Assembly: GCA_038502055.1 (NCBI GenBank)
Contig: JAXRKN010000045.1
Span: 1,200,501-1,264,500, forward strand
DNA from: Tanytarsus gracilentus
Taxonomy: Eukaryota > Arthropoda > Insecta > Diptera > Chironomidae
DNA length: 64,000 nucleotides
Direction of reading: 5' to 3'
Shown here piece after piece: positions 20,134 through 32,368 of the stretch; within the stretch, counting starts at the first letter, position 1; every line of letters starts with the position of its first letter. Both the position numbers and the translations under genes were made by a program. Under the pieces are notes generated by a model. It did not search any database. It worked only from the letters and a program-made list of their open reading frames with translations, and was not told the DNA's origin.

Positions 20134-23100
20134 TTGCAAATCGAAAATCTTGACCATTCGATCAAGCGATCCAGAAATAATTAAAGTACCCGTTGTATTG
20201 TATTTGACGGTTGTCACCGATGAACCATGTGCCAAAATCGTTAGCACGCATTCACAGTTCATCGATTGAGTCGGATATATGGTCGATGTTCCCGAAAAGT
20301 GCTCTTGTAGACTATTTGGTATAAGTCGTGAATGCCCATAGCTTGAACTTTCTCCACCATCGAAATGCATCACATCTGTCTTGCAGTAAACTCGCCAAAT
20401 TTTTATCATGTTGTCACTTCCGGATGTTACGAGTGTATAAATTTTTGTTTTTGCATCTAAAGCTAAAGCAAGTAGTGGTAAGATATCTCTTGAAAAGTTT
20501 TAACTCACGGTCAGTTCTGATTACTCTCGAAAAGTCTGCTGCATAAACTCCCATGTCGTGAGCACCGTCAATGGACAGTTTTGGCTCAGCAGGAACATCT
20601 CCTAAGAGATTTAAAGTAGTTTAAAGGAATTTATTTCATAAACTCATGGAAATCACCGTCAAAATCATGACAAGAAAAAATCCGAACATTGCCCATCGTG
20701 CATGCAGTCAGCATAACTTTAGAATCTTTTGAGAACGTTAGGGTGGCTACGCTCTCTTCGTGTATGCCTTTCAAAACCATCTTTTGCATCTTATCTTGCC
20801 CAAAAATACATATTGTACCAGAATCGTCAACAGCCGCCAATAAATTGCCATCTAAATTTTACAGTTTTTTTAACAACGCTAATTATTGATCTTAAAAAAA
20901 TTTAAATATTACCAGGACTAAATTCCATATTCCTTATTTGCTCGGCATTCGGTTGATGAATAATATCGGTCTTAGTTCCTGTAGTAACATCCCAGAAAAT
21001 TATGCTCCCATCTATGCTCGACGATGCTAAAACGTGTCCCTAAATAAATAACGGTTAGTAAATTTTCAAATCAAACCGGTGAATAAAAAACAACAAACAT
21101 GAAAGTTTAAGAAATTTAATTAAAAAATCATGAATAAAGAAAGCGAACCAAGTTTTTTTCTATCGTTTCCGTGGAATAAAAGTACCGGCGACATTTCACC
21201 ATACAAGATATTCGTGGTGATTCTACTAAAAGAGTATTTAAGGAAAAAAAGTGAAAAAATTGATGAAGACGATGATGGCTTTAATGTAGATGAGAAGTCG
21301 GAAGTTCCATCAGCAAACTACAATCCGGAATACCGCCGCAAATTTTACCTCACATTGCTTAAATTGACACAAGTTTCAGACATGACTTACAAAGATTTGT
21401 ATTCAATTCTCTCATGCGGCCAATATCAAATCGATCGAGAGCATTTAATAAGATTCGAGCAGTCGGTTTCAGTGCTTAGCAAGCTCGGCATTGAGGTACT
21501 CTTCAAGCTCTCGAAAATCATGGATGAACTCATAACGGACACAACAACGAAATCAAATACGCCAATCATTCATCATGACAATAGTGTACTCGGCCTCTTC
21601 TTTCGTCGCATCATTGTTTACTTGGAGAAAATGTCTTTTCAAGATCTCATGGAACTTCACAAAAATATCACAATTTACTACGAAAAGGGTGTTCGTGCGA
21701 TCGGTATAACTCACATGCGATCGTGCACAATCGAGGAAATTGAGGAAACTACCTTGAGCAAGCAAAAGTGGTCAATGAAACAGGCGGAAATGTTTATAAA
21801 TCAGCAGAGTACATTATTGGAAAACGATGAGGTGAAAGCTCTCAATCCGAAAGAATTGCAGAGGAAAATTGATGAGATCATTCAATCGTATGCACCTCTA
21901 AGTTCAAAGGCATACTTTCTATCATACCTCAACAACATTCGAATAAGAGATTTGCCAAATTCACTCGATGCCCTCCATCGATCATTTGATAAGAGTGTTG
22001 GAAAGCAGGTAGCAGCTGACAATGCCGATACGGTTGGAAAGACACATTTTCAATATTCACTCTTAAATTTGGCCATTCTTCATACGATGTTTGCACACAA
22101 TGATGAGGCCTTAAAGTGTCTCAAGGAGTGCATCATGATTGCTCAAGAAACTGGAGATCGAGTGTGTCTTCAGCTCGCCCAACTATGGCTGTGCCTTCTC
22201 GACAAAAAAAACTTTCAATTGTCTGAGAAAAATATCGCGAATAAAACGGAGAAAACTCTCGTACGATCTGTGTCCCTCAACATTCAGTCTCTCGTCAAAG
22301 TTGCAGCGCTATCAGGATATGTGCCATCTAAACTGTTTGATGTCCTCGTCAAAAGTGACATTCTCAATTGTCAGCATTCAATAATGAATTTAATAGCTAA
22401 TTGCATAGCTGAACGTGCTGCACTGTGGACATTCTATGGAAAGCATGAGATGGCATCATTGTGCAGTCAACAGCTGTTGAATTCAAATTTAAAGGTAATG
22501 GATAAGAGTCACAACGGCGAAGGACTCTGTTTATCGCTCTGCAACATGTCACTGTGGCTTTCAATCCAAGGAGAATTTACGGCATCTGCAGCTATTTTAT
22601 CACGGGCTAGAGAACGATTTCAGCGCTTTCCTATCTCCAAAAATTGGATTCTTGTCGAATACTATACGCAAAGTATTCAAGCGATTCACCTCGAGAAGTG
22701 GAGCGATGCCGCTCAAGCTTGTGATAACTTGTATGAGGTTTGTGATAAAAATCTTGGCATTCTTCAGAGAGCACATTTAAATCTGGCGCGAGGAAATCAA
22801 TTAAAAGCACTCGGACTGCTCGATTTACTATTGGAACGTGAGGAAGATGATACAATCGGAAGTCTGTACAAGATTCGTGGCATGATAATGCAAGCTATGT
22901 GTATGAGCGAGCCGACAAATGTTTCTGCTGAGTCGCTATCAATACTTAATCGGGCTGCTATTCTCGCACGCGACAAATATTTAGATTATGAACTTGCCGT
23001 CGTCAATATGCATAAGAGCTATATTTTGCTGAACATGAAAACATCAGAGGAGGCACTGCGAACGCTGCAAGTGTGTATGGAAAAGATTTTGGCAAATGGT

Positions 23101-23783
23101 GGCATTTATGATAAGGGCAAAGTGCTTTTTCTCTTCTGCCAATGTCTCATCGAAACAAAATCAACAAGAGATGAGAAATTAAATGCATTAAATCGCGTCT
23201 TGGATCAACTCAAATTGGCCGTCAAATATTTCAGCAAGTTGGAGTGCTGGCAAAAAGTTAAGACAATCTACATTTACTTAGTGAAGCTTTACAATGATTT
23301 GGGAATGACAGAAGAGCGCAATCATTACTCCTATAAATTCCGCTTAGTTGTCGAGGACTACAGCAACATGTCCAATGAAAATATCAACATATTCTACTAA
23401 ACGGTAATACTAATTAACACTAGGATTAATAATTTGACTATCAGTAAAATTATATTTTTCATGCTCTATATAGTAAAATCGATGGCACTTACTTTGGGTG
23501 AAAACTGAACTTTTGTTACGGCGTACTTGTGAGCTACGAACGGTGAATTTTTATCCTCAACAAATCCATCTCCAGCATTCCATCGGAACAATCTCACCGT
23601 CTTATCACTTTAATTTGTTAAAATATTTTGTTGCGATAAAAAAAAAAATAAAGAAAACTTTATGAAGTACTCGATGACTCACCTTGATCCCGAAGCTAGA
23701 AGCGCGGATCCAAAAAAATCGAGCGAAGTCACATCTGACGAGTGATTTGTTAGTCTTTGCAGGAATTTTGGAGCAATTGACAT
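19640..23783 (-). CDS. WD40-repeat / U-box E3 ligase-like protein (WDSUB1-like)
   Basis: Predicted ubiquitin E3 ligase with WD40 substrate-binding repeats and a C-terminal U-box for E2 binding. Exons 23783-23683, 23607-23493, 21039-20913, 20851-20657, 20601-20509, 20456-19792 and 19738-19640 join in frame to 464 residues. WD repeats are visible as SDKTVRLFRW, SSIDGSIIFWD, SGSDNMIKIW, SGSLDRMVKIFD and SGSNDKEIHIWD. The U-box (about residues 386-430) has SDWICPITSEIMTDPVLCEDG and YERSAISAWF. Vertebrate WDSUB1 has a SAM domain between WD40 and U-box; I see no room for one here. The start of exon 6 could instead be 20,462, six bases longer and still in frame. Intron 2 (~2.45 kb) contains the complete APC5 gene on the other strand. 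The last 494 coding and intron bases are duplicated in copy A. Confidence 0.85.
21130..23400 (+). CDS. ida: Anaphase-promoting complex subunit 5 (APC5; fly ida)
   Basis: TPR-type scaffold subunit of the APC/C ubiquitin ligase, which targets securin and mitotic cyclins. A single exon encodes 756 residues, close to the ~750 of animal APC5. The N-terminal part (SPYKIFVVILLKEYLRKK) matches the APC5 helical domain. TPR-like helices follow, including HFQYSLLNLAILHTMFAHND and the ALKCLKECIMIAQETGD pair typical of the family. The gene is intronless and sits inside intron 2 of the minus-strand WD40/U-box gene; its ATG is only 90 bp from exon 3 of the host, so its promoter overlaps host exon or intron sequence. 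The frame is intact throughout. Confidence 0.93.
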   Translation: MNKESEPSFFLSFPWNKSTGDISPYKIFVVILLKEYLRKKSEKIDEDDDGFNVDEKSEVPSANYNPEYRRKFYLTLLKLTQVSDMTYKDLYSILSCGQYQIDREHLIRFEQSVSVLSKLGIEVLFKLSKIMDELITDTTTKSNTPIIHHDNSVLGLFFRRIIVYLEKMSFQDLMELHKNITIYYEKGVRAIGITHMRSCTIEEIEETTLSKQKWSMKQAEMFINQQSTLLENDEVKALNPKELQRKIDEIIQSYAPLSSKAYFLSYLNNIRIRDLPNSLDALHRSFDKSVGKQVAADNADTVGKTHFQYSLLNLAILHTMFAHNDEALKCLKECIMIAQETGDRVCLQLAQLWLCLLDKKNFQLSEKNIANKTEKTLVRSVSLNIQSLVKVAALSGYVPSKLFDVLVKSDILNCQHSIMNLIANCIAERAALWTFYGKHEMASLCSQQLLNSNLKVMDKSHNGEGLCLSLCNMSLWLSIQGEFTASAAILSRARERFQRFPISKNWILVEYYTQSIQAIHLEKWSDAAQACDNLYEVCDKNLGILQRAHLNLARGNQLKALGLLDLLLEREEDDTIGSLYKIRGMIMQAMCMSEPTNVSAESLSILNRAAILARDKYLDYELAVVNMHKSYILLNMKTSEEALRTLQVCMEKILANGGIYDKGKVLFLFCQCLIETKSTRDEKLNALNRVLDQLKLAVKYFSKLECWQKVKTIYIYLVKLYNDLGMTEERNHYSYKFRLVVEDYSNMSNENINIFY

Positions 23784-24244
23784 GATTAAAATTTCATAAA
23801 CACTAAAAATCTAATAATCCAATTAAAGTACTACGCAGCAATTTGCGATAAGCTGATAACTTTTATGTGATAAATTCAATTTTTTTTAATGTCAGGCACT
23901 AATGTGAACGTAAAAACGATTTAGATTCTTAATTATTTAGAGAATTTATAGATTTTTTAAAGAAACACTTTTTCGCCTGCACCAAGCAAACACCAAGAAT
24001 GAATGATACAATTTTTTCTTTTTCTAGATAAGCATAAAAATTTTCGTGAGAGGAAATTATCACAAATGAAAAATTCTCTCTCTCTCTCAATTTTTTAACA
24101 TTTCTTAACATTTGGGAAAATTAAATTTGCCATACGATTCATTTCTTTTAATGAAACAAATTGCAGTTTAGCGAGTTTCCTTGTATCCAAGTTCATTTTA
24201 TTGATTTCAAAACTGGGGGAAAAAAATTAGACAAATTAATTCAC
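23784..24244. other. Intergenic region between WD40/U-box gene and AspRS
   Basis: AT-rich, with a CT microsatellite (CTCTCTCTCTC) near 24,075. It holds the promoter and 5'UTR of the minus-strand WD40/U-box gene and the 3'UTR of AspRS. No ORF of note. Confidence 0.4.
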
Positions 24245-26050
24245 TTATGGTGTCAGTCGCTTAGGATCACGTGGGAACATAGAAGTTTTACGAATATTGT
24301 CCAAGCCGAGATAAAGCATAACAACACGCTCCATGCCAATGCCGCCGCCAGCGTGTGGTGGACAGCCGAGACGGAAGGCATCTATATATGCAGCAATTTT
24401 TGTAATGTCTAAAATTAAATTTAAAAAATGAAATCAAATTATTTTTCAATAGGAACATTAAAAATTACCAATAGCATGATGTTTTGCGCGTTCAACTAAG
24501 AATTCAGGATCGTGAATACGCTGGGCACCAGAGAGAATTTCCTCGCCTCTCATAAACATATCATATGAATTGGAATATTTAGGGTTGTTGGGATCAGGCA
24601 TTGTGTAGAATGGCCGAACAGCTAAAGGAAACTTATCTAAAATGTAAAAGTCAGTGTCGTATTTGGCCTTGATTAAGCGGCCGAGTAATTTTTCATTAGG
24701 AGTCGATAAATCTTCTTCATCTCCTGTCTCGATTCCTGCTTCACGTAAAATTGTGACTGCTTGATGAAACTCGAGTCTCAGCGGAGGCTCCAGAAACTTG
24801 AAAGGCTCAACATTAAACTGCTGACCAACAGCGGCAATTTCTCGAGCATAGCTAAAATTAAATTATTTTAAGCATCGTTAAAAATGTATTTGAAATGTCC
24901 TTACTTATCGCGCAATCCCTTAAACATTTCCGTAAATGTATTTCCAATTGTGTTCAACACCTCATGATAGTGATATTTAAAAGCCATTTCCAAATCCAAT
25001 CCAACAAACTCTGTGAGATGGCGATGTGTGTTGGAATCTTCGGCACGAAAAACAGCACCGACCGTAAAGACTTTGTCAAAGTCAGCGGCAATCGCCATTT
25101 GCTTATAAAGCTGTGGCGATTGAGCAAGATATGCAGACTCCTTGAAATAGCTAACTGTAAAGACGTTGGCGCCGCCCTCGCTTGCCGCTGAAATAATTTT
25201 TGGCGTGTGAATTTCAACAAAGTCTTGTTTTGCCAAGATGTCGCGGAAAAGTTTACAGACACCTGCTTCTAGTCTGAAAATCGCTTGATTAGCGGGCGTA
25301 CGCAGATCTAACACTCGATTGTCCAAACGAGTATCTTGATTGACGCGAATCTTCAGACTGTCTGGATCCTAAAGTAAAAGTTGATCGTAATGAATCGAAC
25401 AAAAAATTTATAAAGGTCTTACATCTAATTTTTCAGGTCGAGCAGCATCCTCAATTTGAAGCGGAAGTTGAGCTTTTGCAGTTGATACGACAAAAATCTC
25501 AAATCCATGAAGCTCTAAATCTTGCTCCGTACACGATTCAATTTTCTGATCAACTTTGACAATGTTCGCATGGATATCGACGATACTCTCGCGGGAAATT
25601 CTAAAAGTTATCACATTAATAAATGAATCATCGTAATAGCTCAATACAAAAAACTCACGATCCAGAGAATTTCACCATTTGTTTTGAAATGTTCTCGTTA
25701 ACATAAATCAAAACCTGCACGGTACTCGATTGTTGGCGAAGCACAATAAAACACTGCTTTCCCTTACATCTCGAATTGTGAATTCGTCCACGAACCCAAA
25801 CAGTAGAAGTTGCGGCTTTACTCAGATCATTAACCGATACGAAATTTCTCTCCGAGTATGTCTCGTCTGACTGAATCAACTTTCCAATGCCATATTTTTC
25901 CTTAGCAAAATCCTCGCCTTCATCGACATTCTCCTGTTGCTGGGTGCTGGCTCTATCGGCTTTTTTAGCAGCTTTATCAGCCTTCGCTGCGAGTTTTTTT
26001 GCTGCCTTCTTCGACTGCACTTCATTCGGTGTCAATTCATCTGTCACCAT
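24245..26050 (-). CDS. AspRS: Cytosolic aspartyl-tRNA synthetase
   Basis: Class IIb aminoacyl-tRNA synthetase charging tRNA-Asp. Exons 26050-25659, 25600-25423, 25368-24905, 24851-24469 and 24408-24245 join to 526 residues, the usual size for eukaryotic DARS1. The N terminus has a Lys/Ala-rich amphipathic extension, as in animal cytosolic AspRS, then an OB-fold anticodon-binding domain (TVWVRGRIHNSRCKGKQCF). The catalytic core shows RTPANQAIFR near motif 1, motif 2 FRAEDSNTHRHLTEF and motif 3 GIGMERVVMLYLGLDNIRK, ending PRDPKRLTP. The SEGGANVF and QSPQLYKQM stretches are family signatures. All introns are under 85 bp and no catalytic residue is missing. Confidence 0.95.
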
Positions 26051-27308
26051 AGTTATTTTTCTTCTTCTTCACTTTTGAACTGATAAGATGAGAAAATAAT
26101 AATTTTTATGTATAGCTAACTTAAGTGAGCAGCGATAAGCGATCGAAATTTCCCAGGAAAATTATACTGTTGCATCATCAATCAATGTAGAGAGGGGAGA
26201 GTTTTTAAATTGGTACAATGAGGTAGGAAAATATTAGAAAATTACATGCAAGAGAAAAAATAGAAGCAATTTTTATTTTTATGCTCGATCGCAGATTTTT
26301 ACATTGATTTTCAAGTTTTAAACATTATTCCTTCTTACCTTTAATTGATTTTGATTGTTAAACGATAGTTGATGATTATTTTGTGCTTTATTTCCTTTTA
26401 TAGAATTGAAAAAATAATTTCTTAATTGTACGTGCACGATGTGGCATTTGCCGACTTTTTCTGCGCAGTTAAAAGACCCGCTCAAAGTTTTTCGAGAAAT
26501 TATCAATTAAAATTTTAATGTCATGTAAGTTGCTTTAATTTAGTGGAAATAAAAAAATTACTAGCGTCTTTTGGCGTTTTAGATATAGTTCAAAAATGAT
26601 TAAAAATTGAGATATTACATTATTATTTTAGAAAGTTACACAACCCGCTGAAAGCTCTTTAACTCACTCGATTCCCCCTATGACATTCTCTCAGAGAGAA
26701 AAATTCCTTCCCGAGAATATCTCTCGTGAGTCATCAAGCTCTCTTTTCAAATGTTGTTAAATTAAAAAAAAACTCAATTTTATTTTTAAAAAAGTTTTTA
26801 TTTTTTTTAACAAAAGCTTTTCTTCCCATCATTTTGACATTTTATTTAAAAAAATGTAAATTAAGAATATTTTCTGGACGTTCTAATTTTGATTCGATTT
26901 TAAGACATGAATTTTCATAATTTCGAGTTGAAATTAAGCTTAAAATTTTTGCTCCTCTTTTTCTGGCACTTTTAGTAAATAAATTTTTTCAATTTTGTGT
27001 TTTTGTGAACACATCTAAAAAATATAGTTTTTGAATTTATAAAAATGTTTAAGATTTAAAAGCAATTTGTTCCTGGCCAATATATTTAATTAATTTTTTT
27101 CAAATGGACCTTAATTATTTTAATGTTCATTGATATTCGACGTTTAATTTTTAAAAATAATTCGAGGCAGAATCCGTTTAAAAGTTTCATATAAAAAATG
27201 TTGAGAGATTTCCAATTGCATTTTTAAGAGTCATTAAGTCATTAAGGACGGTCAAACTTGTCATGATTAAAAAAATTAACAGACGCGGTAAATGCGTTTA
27301 AGTAACAT
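26051..27308. other. Intergenic region, AspRS to GalNAc-transferase
   Basis: AT-rich with long T and A runs. The left end holds the AspRS promoter; the right end is 3' of the minus-strand GalNAc-transferase. Short ORFs here are Phe/Lys/Asn-rich and look like chance. I see no RNA gene or mobile element. Confidence 0.4.
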
Positions 27309-30300
27309 TCAGTGAAGGGTGTTGTGTTGAAATTCCCATTTTTGGGTCTTCGATAGCGAGTCACATACGGCAGCATGAAGGAAATTTCTATCAAGATTTT
27401 TACGATCTAGAAAAAGATTTCAGTTAATTTAATTAATTCAATTACTTTTTTATATCATACCTATACAGAGACCCGTCTGTTCATGCTTCAACTGTCGATC
27501 AGCTGTCAAAATCCAGGAATCATTGACCTCATCATCGAAGTTGCATGGTATCATCACAATATATTTTGTGCTTCTGCTATCGTCAATTGTTGCACAACTT
27601 CGCTCAGTTCTTAAAACATTATTGTACGTGTAAGAAAATAGTTGGGATGGTGCTATGTCGGGCTAAAATAAAAATTATAATTATGGTTTAAATTTAATGA
27701 TGTGACATTCACCTGATAGCATGAATAAACGCCTAAATTAAACGCTTCATCAATGTTTTGTTGCAAATCATCGAAGCAGAAACGATTATCGTTAAGCGCG
27801 GCTATGCGACCGTAAACTTGGACTTTTCGCGTGGGAATGAATTTCTCTGGATAGACATTAGTCATGTACCAGTCGAAAGATTTGCACTTGAGCTTACTCC
27901 GCAACATAACACGATGCGTAACATCTCCAATATCGGGGTGATTTCTCAAGTCGGGTCGATTCATGTAGAGAAGTTCGGCATATTCGTCCATCCAAACTTT
28001 TGCCATTCGAACAGTGTTGATTCCATGAGTGTCTAAATTAAATAATTTCTTTCATAAAAAAAATGCTACAATTTATATTTTCGTTGTACCTTTATCGTTG
28101 GGGAATGAATATGGATGAAATTCACGGAATATATGTCCAATCCTTGAACACGGAATCGTCTCCAATGTCCCACCACACATCCAAATTCGAAACGACATTT
28201 CCAAATTTTCACCACCCCAACCATCCATCTGCTCGTCATACGATCCTATTTCCCAAAAGTAATCCCTTGATATGGCGAAAAGACCGCCCGCCATGGTGGG
28301 GCTATATGTTGGACAAATTTCAAGTACGTCTTTGCAATCTCGCCTCTGACGTTCTCTTTCCTTTTCCGGCACATCGTGCCAATCGAAATGACCGTCTAAT
28401 GTAAATCCTCCAATCTAAATAGCGATAAAAATAATTGCGATATCGACGATTGATCAAAGGCATGAAGTTAATGAATTTCGTGTGCAATAATTTTGATAAA
28501 AATTATCGTGAAAAAGTGTACCTGAAATGTGTCATAACCATTTGTGCTGTAGTAGAAATTTTTAGCTTCGATGACATCGATAATTGGAACTAAGACACTC
28601 GTTCGTTTTTCCTGTATTCTTTTAAGTAATGGCTCGAGCCACTCCACCACGCACTCACAATGAGCATCCAAAAAGACAAGAACATCACCTTTCGCCAGTC
28701 GAGCGCCAGCCAACCTCGCTCTTATTAAACCTAACCTGCATTACAAAGATAATAATTTTTTCAGTCATTTATCTCTAATGGTGATGAGTTGAGAACTCAT
28801 TTCTCTAAATCTTTATGGCGCAGAAAATTTCACATGTGGTGAATGCGTTGTTCAGAATAAATAGAGTTGTTGCGAGAGAAAAATTGTGGCAATTGTAAAA
28901 CTCATTTAATATAACAATTTTATTAGCTTTATGAATTTGTATAAAAAATCACAGCACGACAATTTCACTCGAAAATGTCAATAAAACACGTTGTAATGAA
29001 ATAAAAAATTGGGAAATCGTTTTTTAATTTTAAATCATTGTAGGGGTAATAAGCAAGTTTAAAAAAATCTAGATATGCAGACGATTTTGAATACAATTCG
29101 CACTTTGCACATTTTCCTTTCTTTTCGTGTCATAACAGAAAAGAGTTCAATCACTATGTGCTATTGAAAAGCCTTGAACTTCACATTTCTTTTCTCTGTG
29201 TGTCAATACAGCAAAAATGTGCTTTGTAATGCAAAATAATACAAAGGAGAGGGAAAGAGAGAAAATTATTATGCAGGTCAAGTGCATCATCATGATTTCT
29301 TTCGCCAGTATTATGTTTCCCTCTTAAGCTTCTTGACAACAAGCATTTAATTGCAAGGTGCTATTATAAACACGTGGGAAGACCGTTGACAATTAATTAT
29401 CACGGGTGGTTTGAATGTTTAGTGTCACGCTTTTTCAAAATACACCCCACACTTGATAACTGACTTTTAGTCAGCCTCTCTCACACAGATTATGTGTGCA
29501 AGCATTACAATTCATTCAGCATAATTAATGCAAAAATGTAACGGAATATTTTACAAAAAGATCTATTTCGTGCGAAAAGTGTGTAAATCAGCTTCATACA
29601 AACATTTTCAACAGAATATCGAAGCCATTTATCATCATAAAATATTCATTAACTTTCATCATGGTCGATATAATAAAATGTATGAGAATCTCAGTAAAAA
29701 AAGTTCTTTGTACTCAAAACGTTTTTTTATAGCTTGTAATTTTTTTTCATGCTTATTATTATGATGAAATTGTACTTCATTGCACGCATAATTTGTTATA
29801 AATTAGTCGAGGCTGTTTCCGAATTAATTAAGTCGTCATCAATTACAATCAATACGGTTCAATATGAATAAATAAAATAAGTCACACGAAAGTGGTTGCA
29901 TAGCGAGAGATAGAAAATTAATAATGACGAAATGACTTTCTCAAAATAGTCTCGCACATCTTTTTTGAGGTTTTTTTTTGTAGAAAAGAAAGCAAAGTTA
30001 AAATCATCATCACCACAATGCGACAGCCACTTTCTTTCGAACTTCTTAATTAACATAAAACTGAAAATTGATTTCCTGCATGTTTTCTGTCATCAAAAGT
30101 AAGTGATCTCTCATAAAAATTCCTAGCTCTTTAAATTATTTATTTTAACAGACGCATGGCCTTGACTTTTAAACGAATTAATCGCTAGTGCCGATGTGAC
30201 ATTTACGCAACATAGGAAAAAAAAAATAAATTAAGTTAAAATTTTTTTTTCGTCGTTTGAAATCTTAATTTTTTAACTGTAAATTATTGCTCACCTATTT

Positions 30301-31016
30301 TTTAACCGTAGCACTTTTACTTTGTCACTCAAACGAGTTTTTACGTAGTAGTCTAATTTATATTTAAGCTCTATATTGCTTGAACCATCATCCACTAATA
30401 TGACCTCTTTGAGAAGATTCTTAGGTGTCGTATTCAGAACCGAGTGAACTGTCCTAACCAACACTGAATATGGCTCATTAAAGAAAATAATCACGACACT
30501 TGCTGTAGGCAGCGAGTTTAGGTCATAGACTTTCTTTCGACAGGCAGGATGTCGCGCATCAGGTACCGTCCGATTATAACTAATGTGATCACTAAGCTCT
30601 TCATTTAAAGCGATTTTTTTAAGCTGTGCCTCGCCTCTCGCAATATCCTCGGGATCGGTCAAGTGCGCTATTTTTCCATTATCACCAAGTTTTGGATTTT
30701 CTTGTTGCTTCTTAAAATCTCGATCGATTTCAAGTTCATACTTGTTGATTTTATTATTGGTCAATTTTTTCTCGGCCGCCGCCGCCGCTCCATAATTATC
30801 AGTTTTGACTAGCTCAATATTATTTTCTGGTTCCTGAAGCTGATCTATCACGACATTGGCTTGCTGCACGAGTCGCTGCGGCTGAGGTACATTGTTGGCG
30901 ATCTTGGTCCTATCGACATTAACCGTATTTAAATTTCTTATGTAAAAAATGCACAAAATGAATACGATGATTAGGAAAACTAGCTTCGGGACAAAGGTTC
31001 TTCTTAGGGATATCAT
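27309..31016 (-). CDS. Polypeptide N-acetylgalactosaminyltransferase (pgant family)
   Basis: Golgi type II membrane enzyme that starts mucin-type O-glycosylation by moving GalNAc from UDP-GalNAc to Ser/Thr. Exons 31016-30295, 28735-28522, 28414-28090, 28032-27713, 27662-27461 and 27406-27309 join to 626 residues. There is a short cytosolic tail, a membrane anchor (LVFLIIVFILCIFYI, residues ~13-27), a stem, then the GT27 domain: ASVVIIFFNEPYSVLVRTV, the Mn2+-binding DAHCE (DxH) and the WGGENLEMSFRIWMCGG motif. A C-terminal ricin-type lectin domain follows, with YNNVLRT...C, and ends QHNTLH. Intron 1 is 1.56 kb, far longer than the others (<120 bp). Which fly pgant this corresponds to is not decided. 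Confidence 0.93.
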
Positions 31017-31872
31017 TTCACGATAACTATAGGTTTTCTCATGATTATTATGTGAAGCTAATTAAGAATTAAAAACTAAATTAAAAATGTTAAAAAATGA
31101 CGAGAGAATGAAAGTTTAAGTGTTGTCAGCGCGAGCGATTTTTCCTAACTAAAGAAATTTTTGTGTGTTATGGCATTGTCAGGTTTCTGAAAAAGTATGT
31201 TTATGTGACCGTTAATTTACATAAAAACTAATTTATTATAGCTTCGCTATATATTGTTTTCGATCTTGAGAGAAAACTCTCTTTGTCACCTGCTGCCTTC
31301 AAAAAGCCTTATTTCGATCTAGAACTTTTGCCACATGCAAGGCCATCAAATTACGAATCTAAAAAGTATACACTCTTATATGATCCATGGCCCAGGTCAG
31401 GCAGGATCGTCAAAAGAGTGCTGTTAGCATCCGGGATCCGGGATCAAGGATCCGGGCGACGTTTTTTGTATGCGCTCTACAGGTCGCACGGATCAACGGA
31501 TTTTCTTCAAATTTTTTTTATTTGATTCTGCTAATCGAGAAGATGATTACCTGCTACTACAAAATTTTTGCAGACCCATAAAAGTTAATTAAATTAAATA
31601 AATAAGTTTGTATGGGAGAGAGAAACACGTGGTGAGAATTTTTCATCGTGAGAGTAAGAAATTTTTTGAGAGTTAATGAAAAATTTTTTGAGCGTCGGGA
31701 GTTTATATGGAACTGAGGTACTGTATGAGCTGGCACTAAGGATTTTTCGAGTCGTGACCATAAGTCGTGCCACGGACAGCCATAATGTCCATTTTTCAGA
31801 ACTATGGCTTCATGGGTATCGTTGAACTCGTGATTGGACCAGGAATCGATTGGCATGGATATAAAAACGCAT
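31017..31872. other. Intergenic region upstream of the GalNAc-transferase
   Basis: Holds the promoter of the minus-strand GalNAc-transferase. Around 31,425-31,460 GATCCGGG words recur in both orientations (ATCCGGGATCCGGGATCAAG), a GC-rich palindromic patch in AT-rich DNA. No supported gene. Confidence 0.4.
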
Positions 31873-32368
31873 GGTGGAAAATGGAACTTGGTGGAAAATG
31901 GAACACAGTGGAAAATGGAACATGTTGGAAAATGGAACATAGTGGAAAATGGAACACGGTGGGAAATGGAACATGTGGAAAATGGAACATGGTGGAAAAT
32001 GGAACATGGTGGAAAATGAAACATGGTGGAAAATGAAACATGGTGGAAAATGAAACATGGTGGAAAATGGAACAAGGTGGTAAATGGAACATAGTGGAAA
32101 ATGGAACATAGTGGAAAATGGAACATGGTGGAAAATGGAACATAGTGGAAAATGGAACATGGCGGAAAATGGAACACTGTGGGAAATGGAACATGGTGGA
32201 AAATGGAACATGGTGGAAAATGAAACATGGTAGAAAATGAAACATGGTAGAAAATGGAACAAGGTGGAAAATGGAACATAGTGGAAAATGGAACATAGTG
32301 GAAAATGGAACATAGTGGAAAATGGAACATGGTATAAAATGGAACATGGTGGGAAATGGAACATAGTG
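31873..32368. repeat. 17-bp minisatellite, about 29 copies
   Basis: Tandem copies of GGTGGAAAATGGAACAT, with variants at a few positions (GGTGG/AGTGG, GGAAC/GAAAC) and occasional one-base loss. The unit has no stop in several frames, so the minus strand carries spurious ORFs of 180-276 codons in all three frames. These should not be annotated as genes. Confidence 0.95.
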
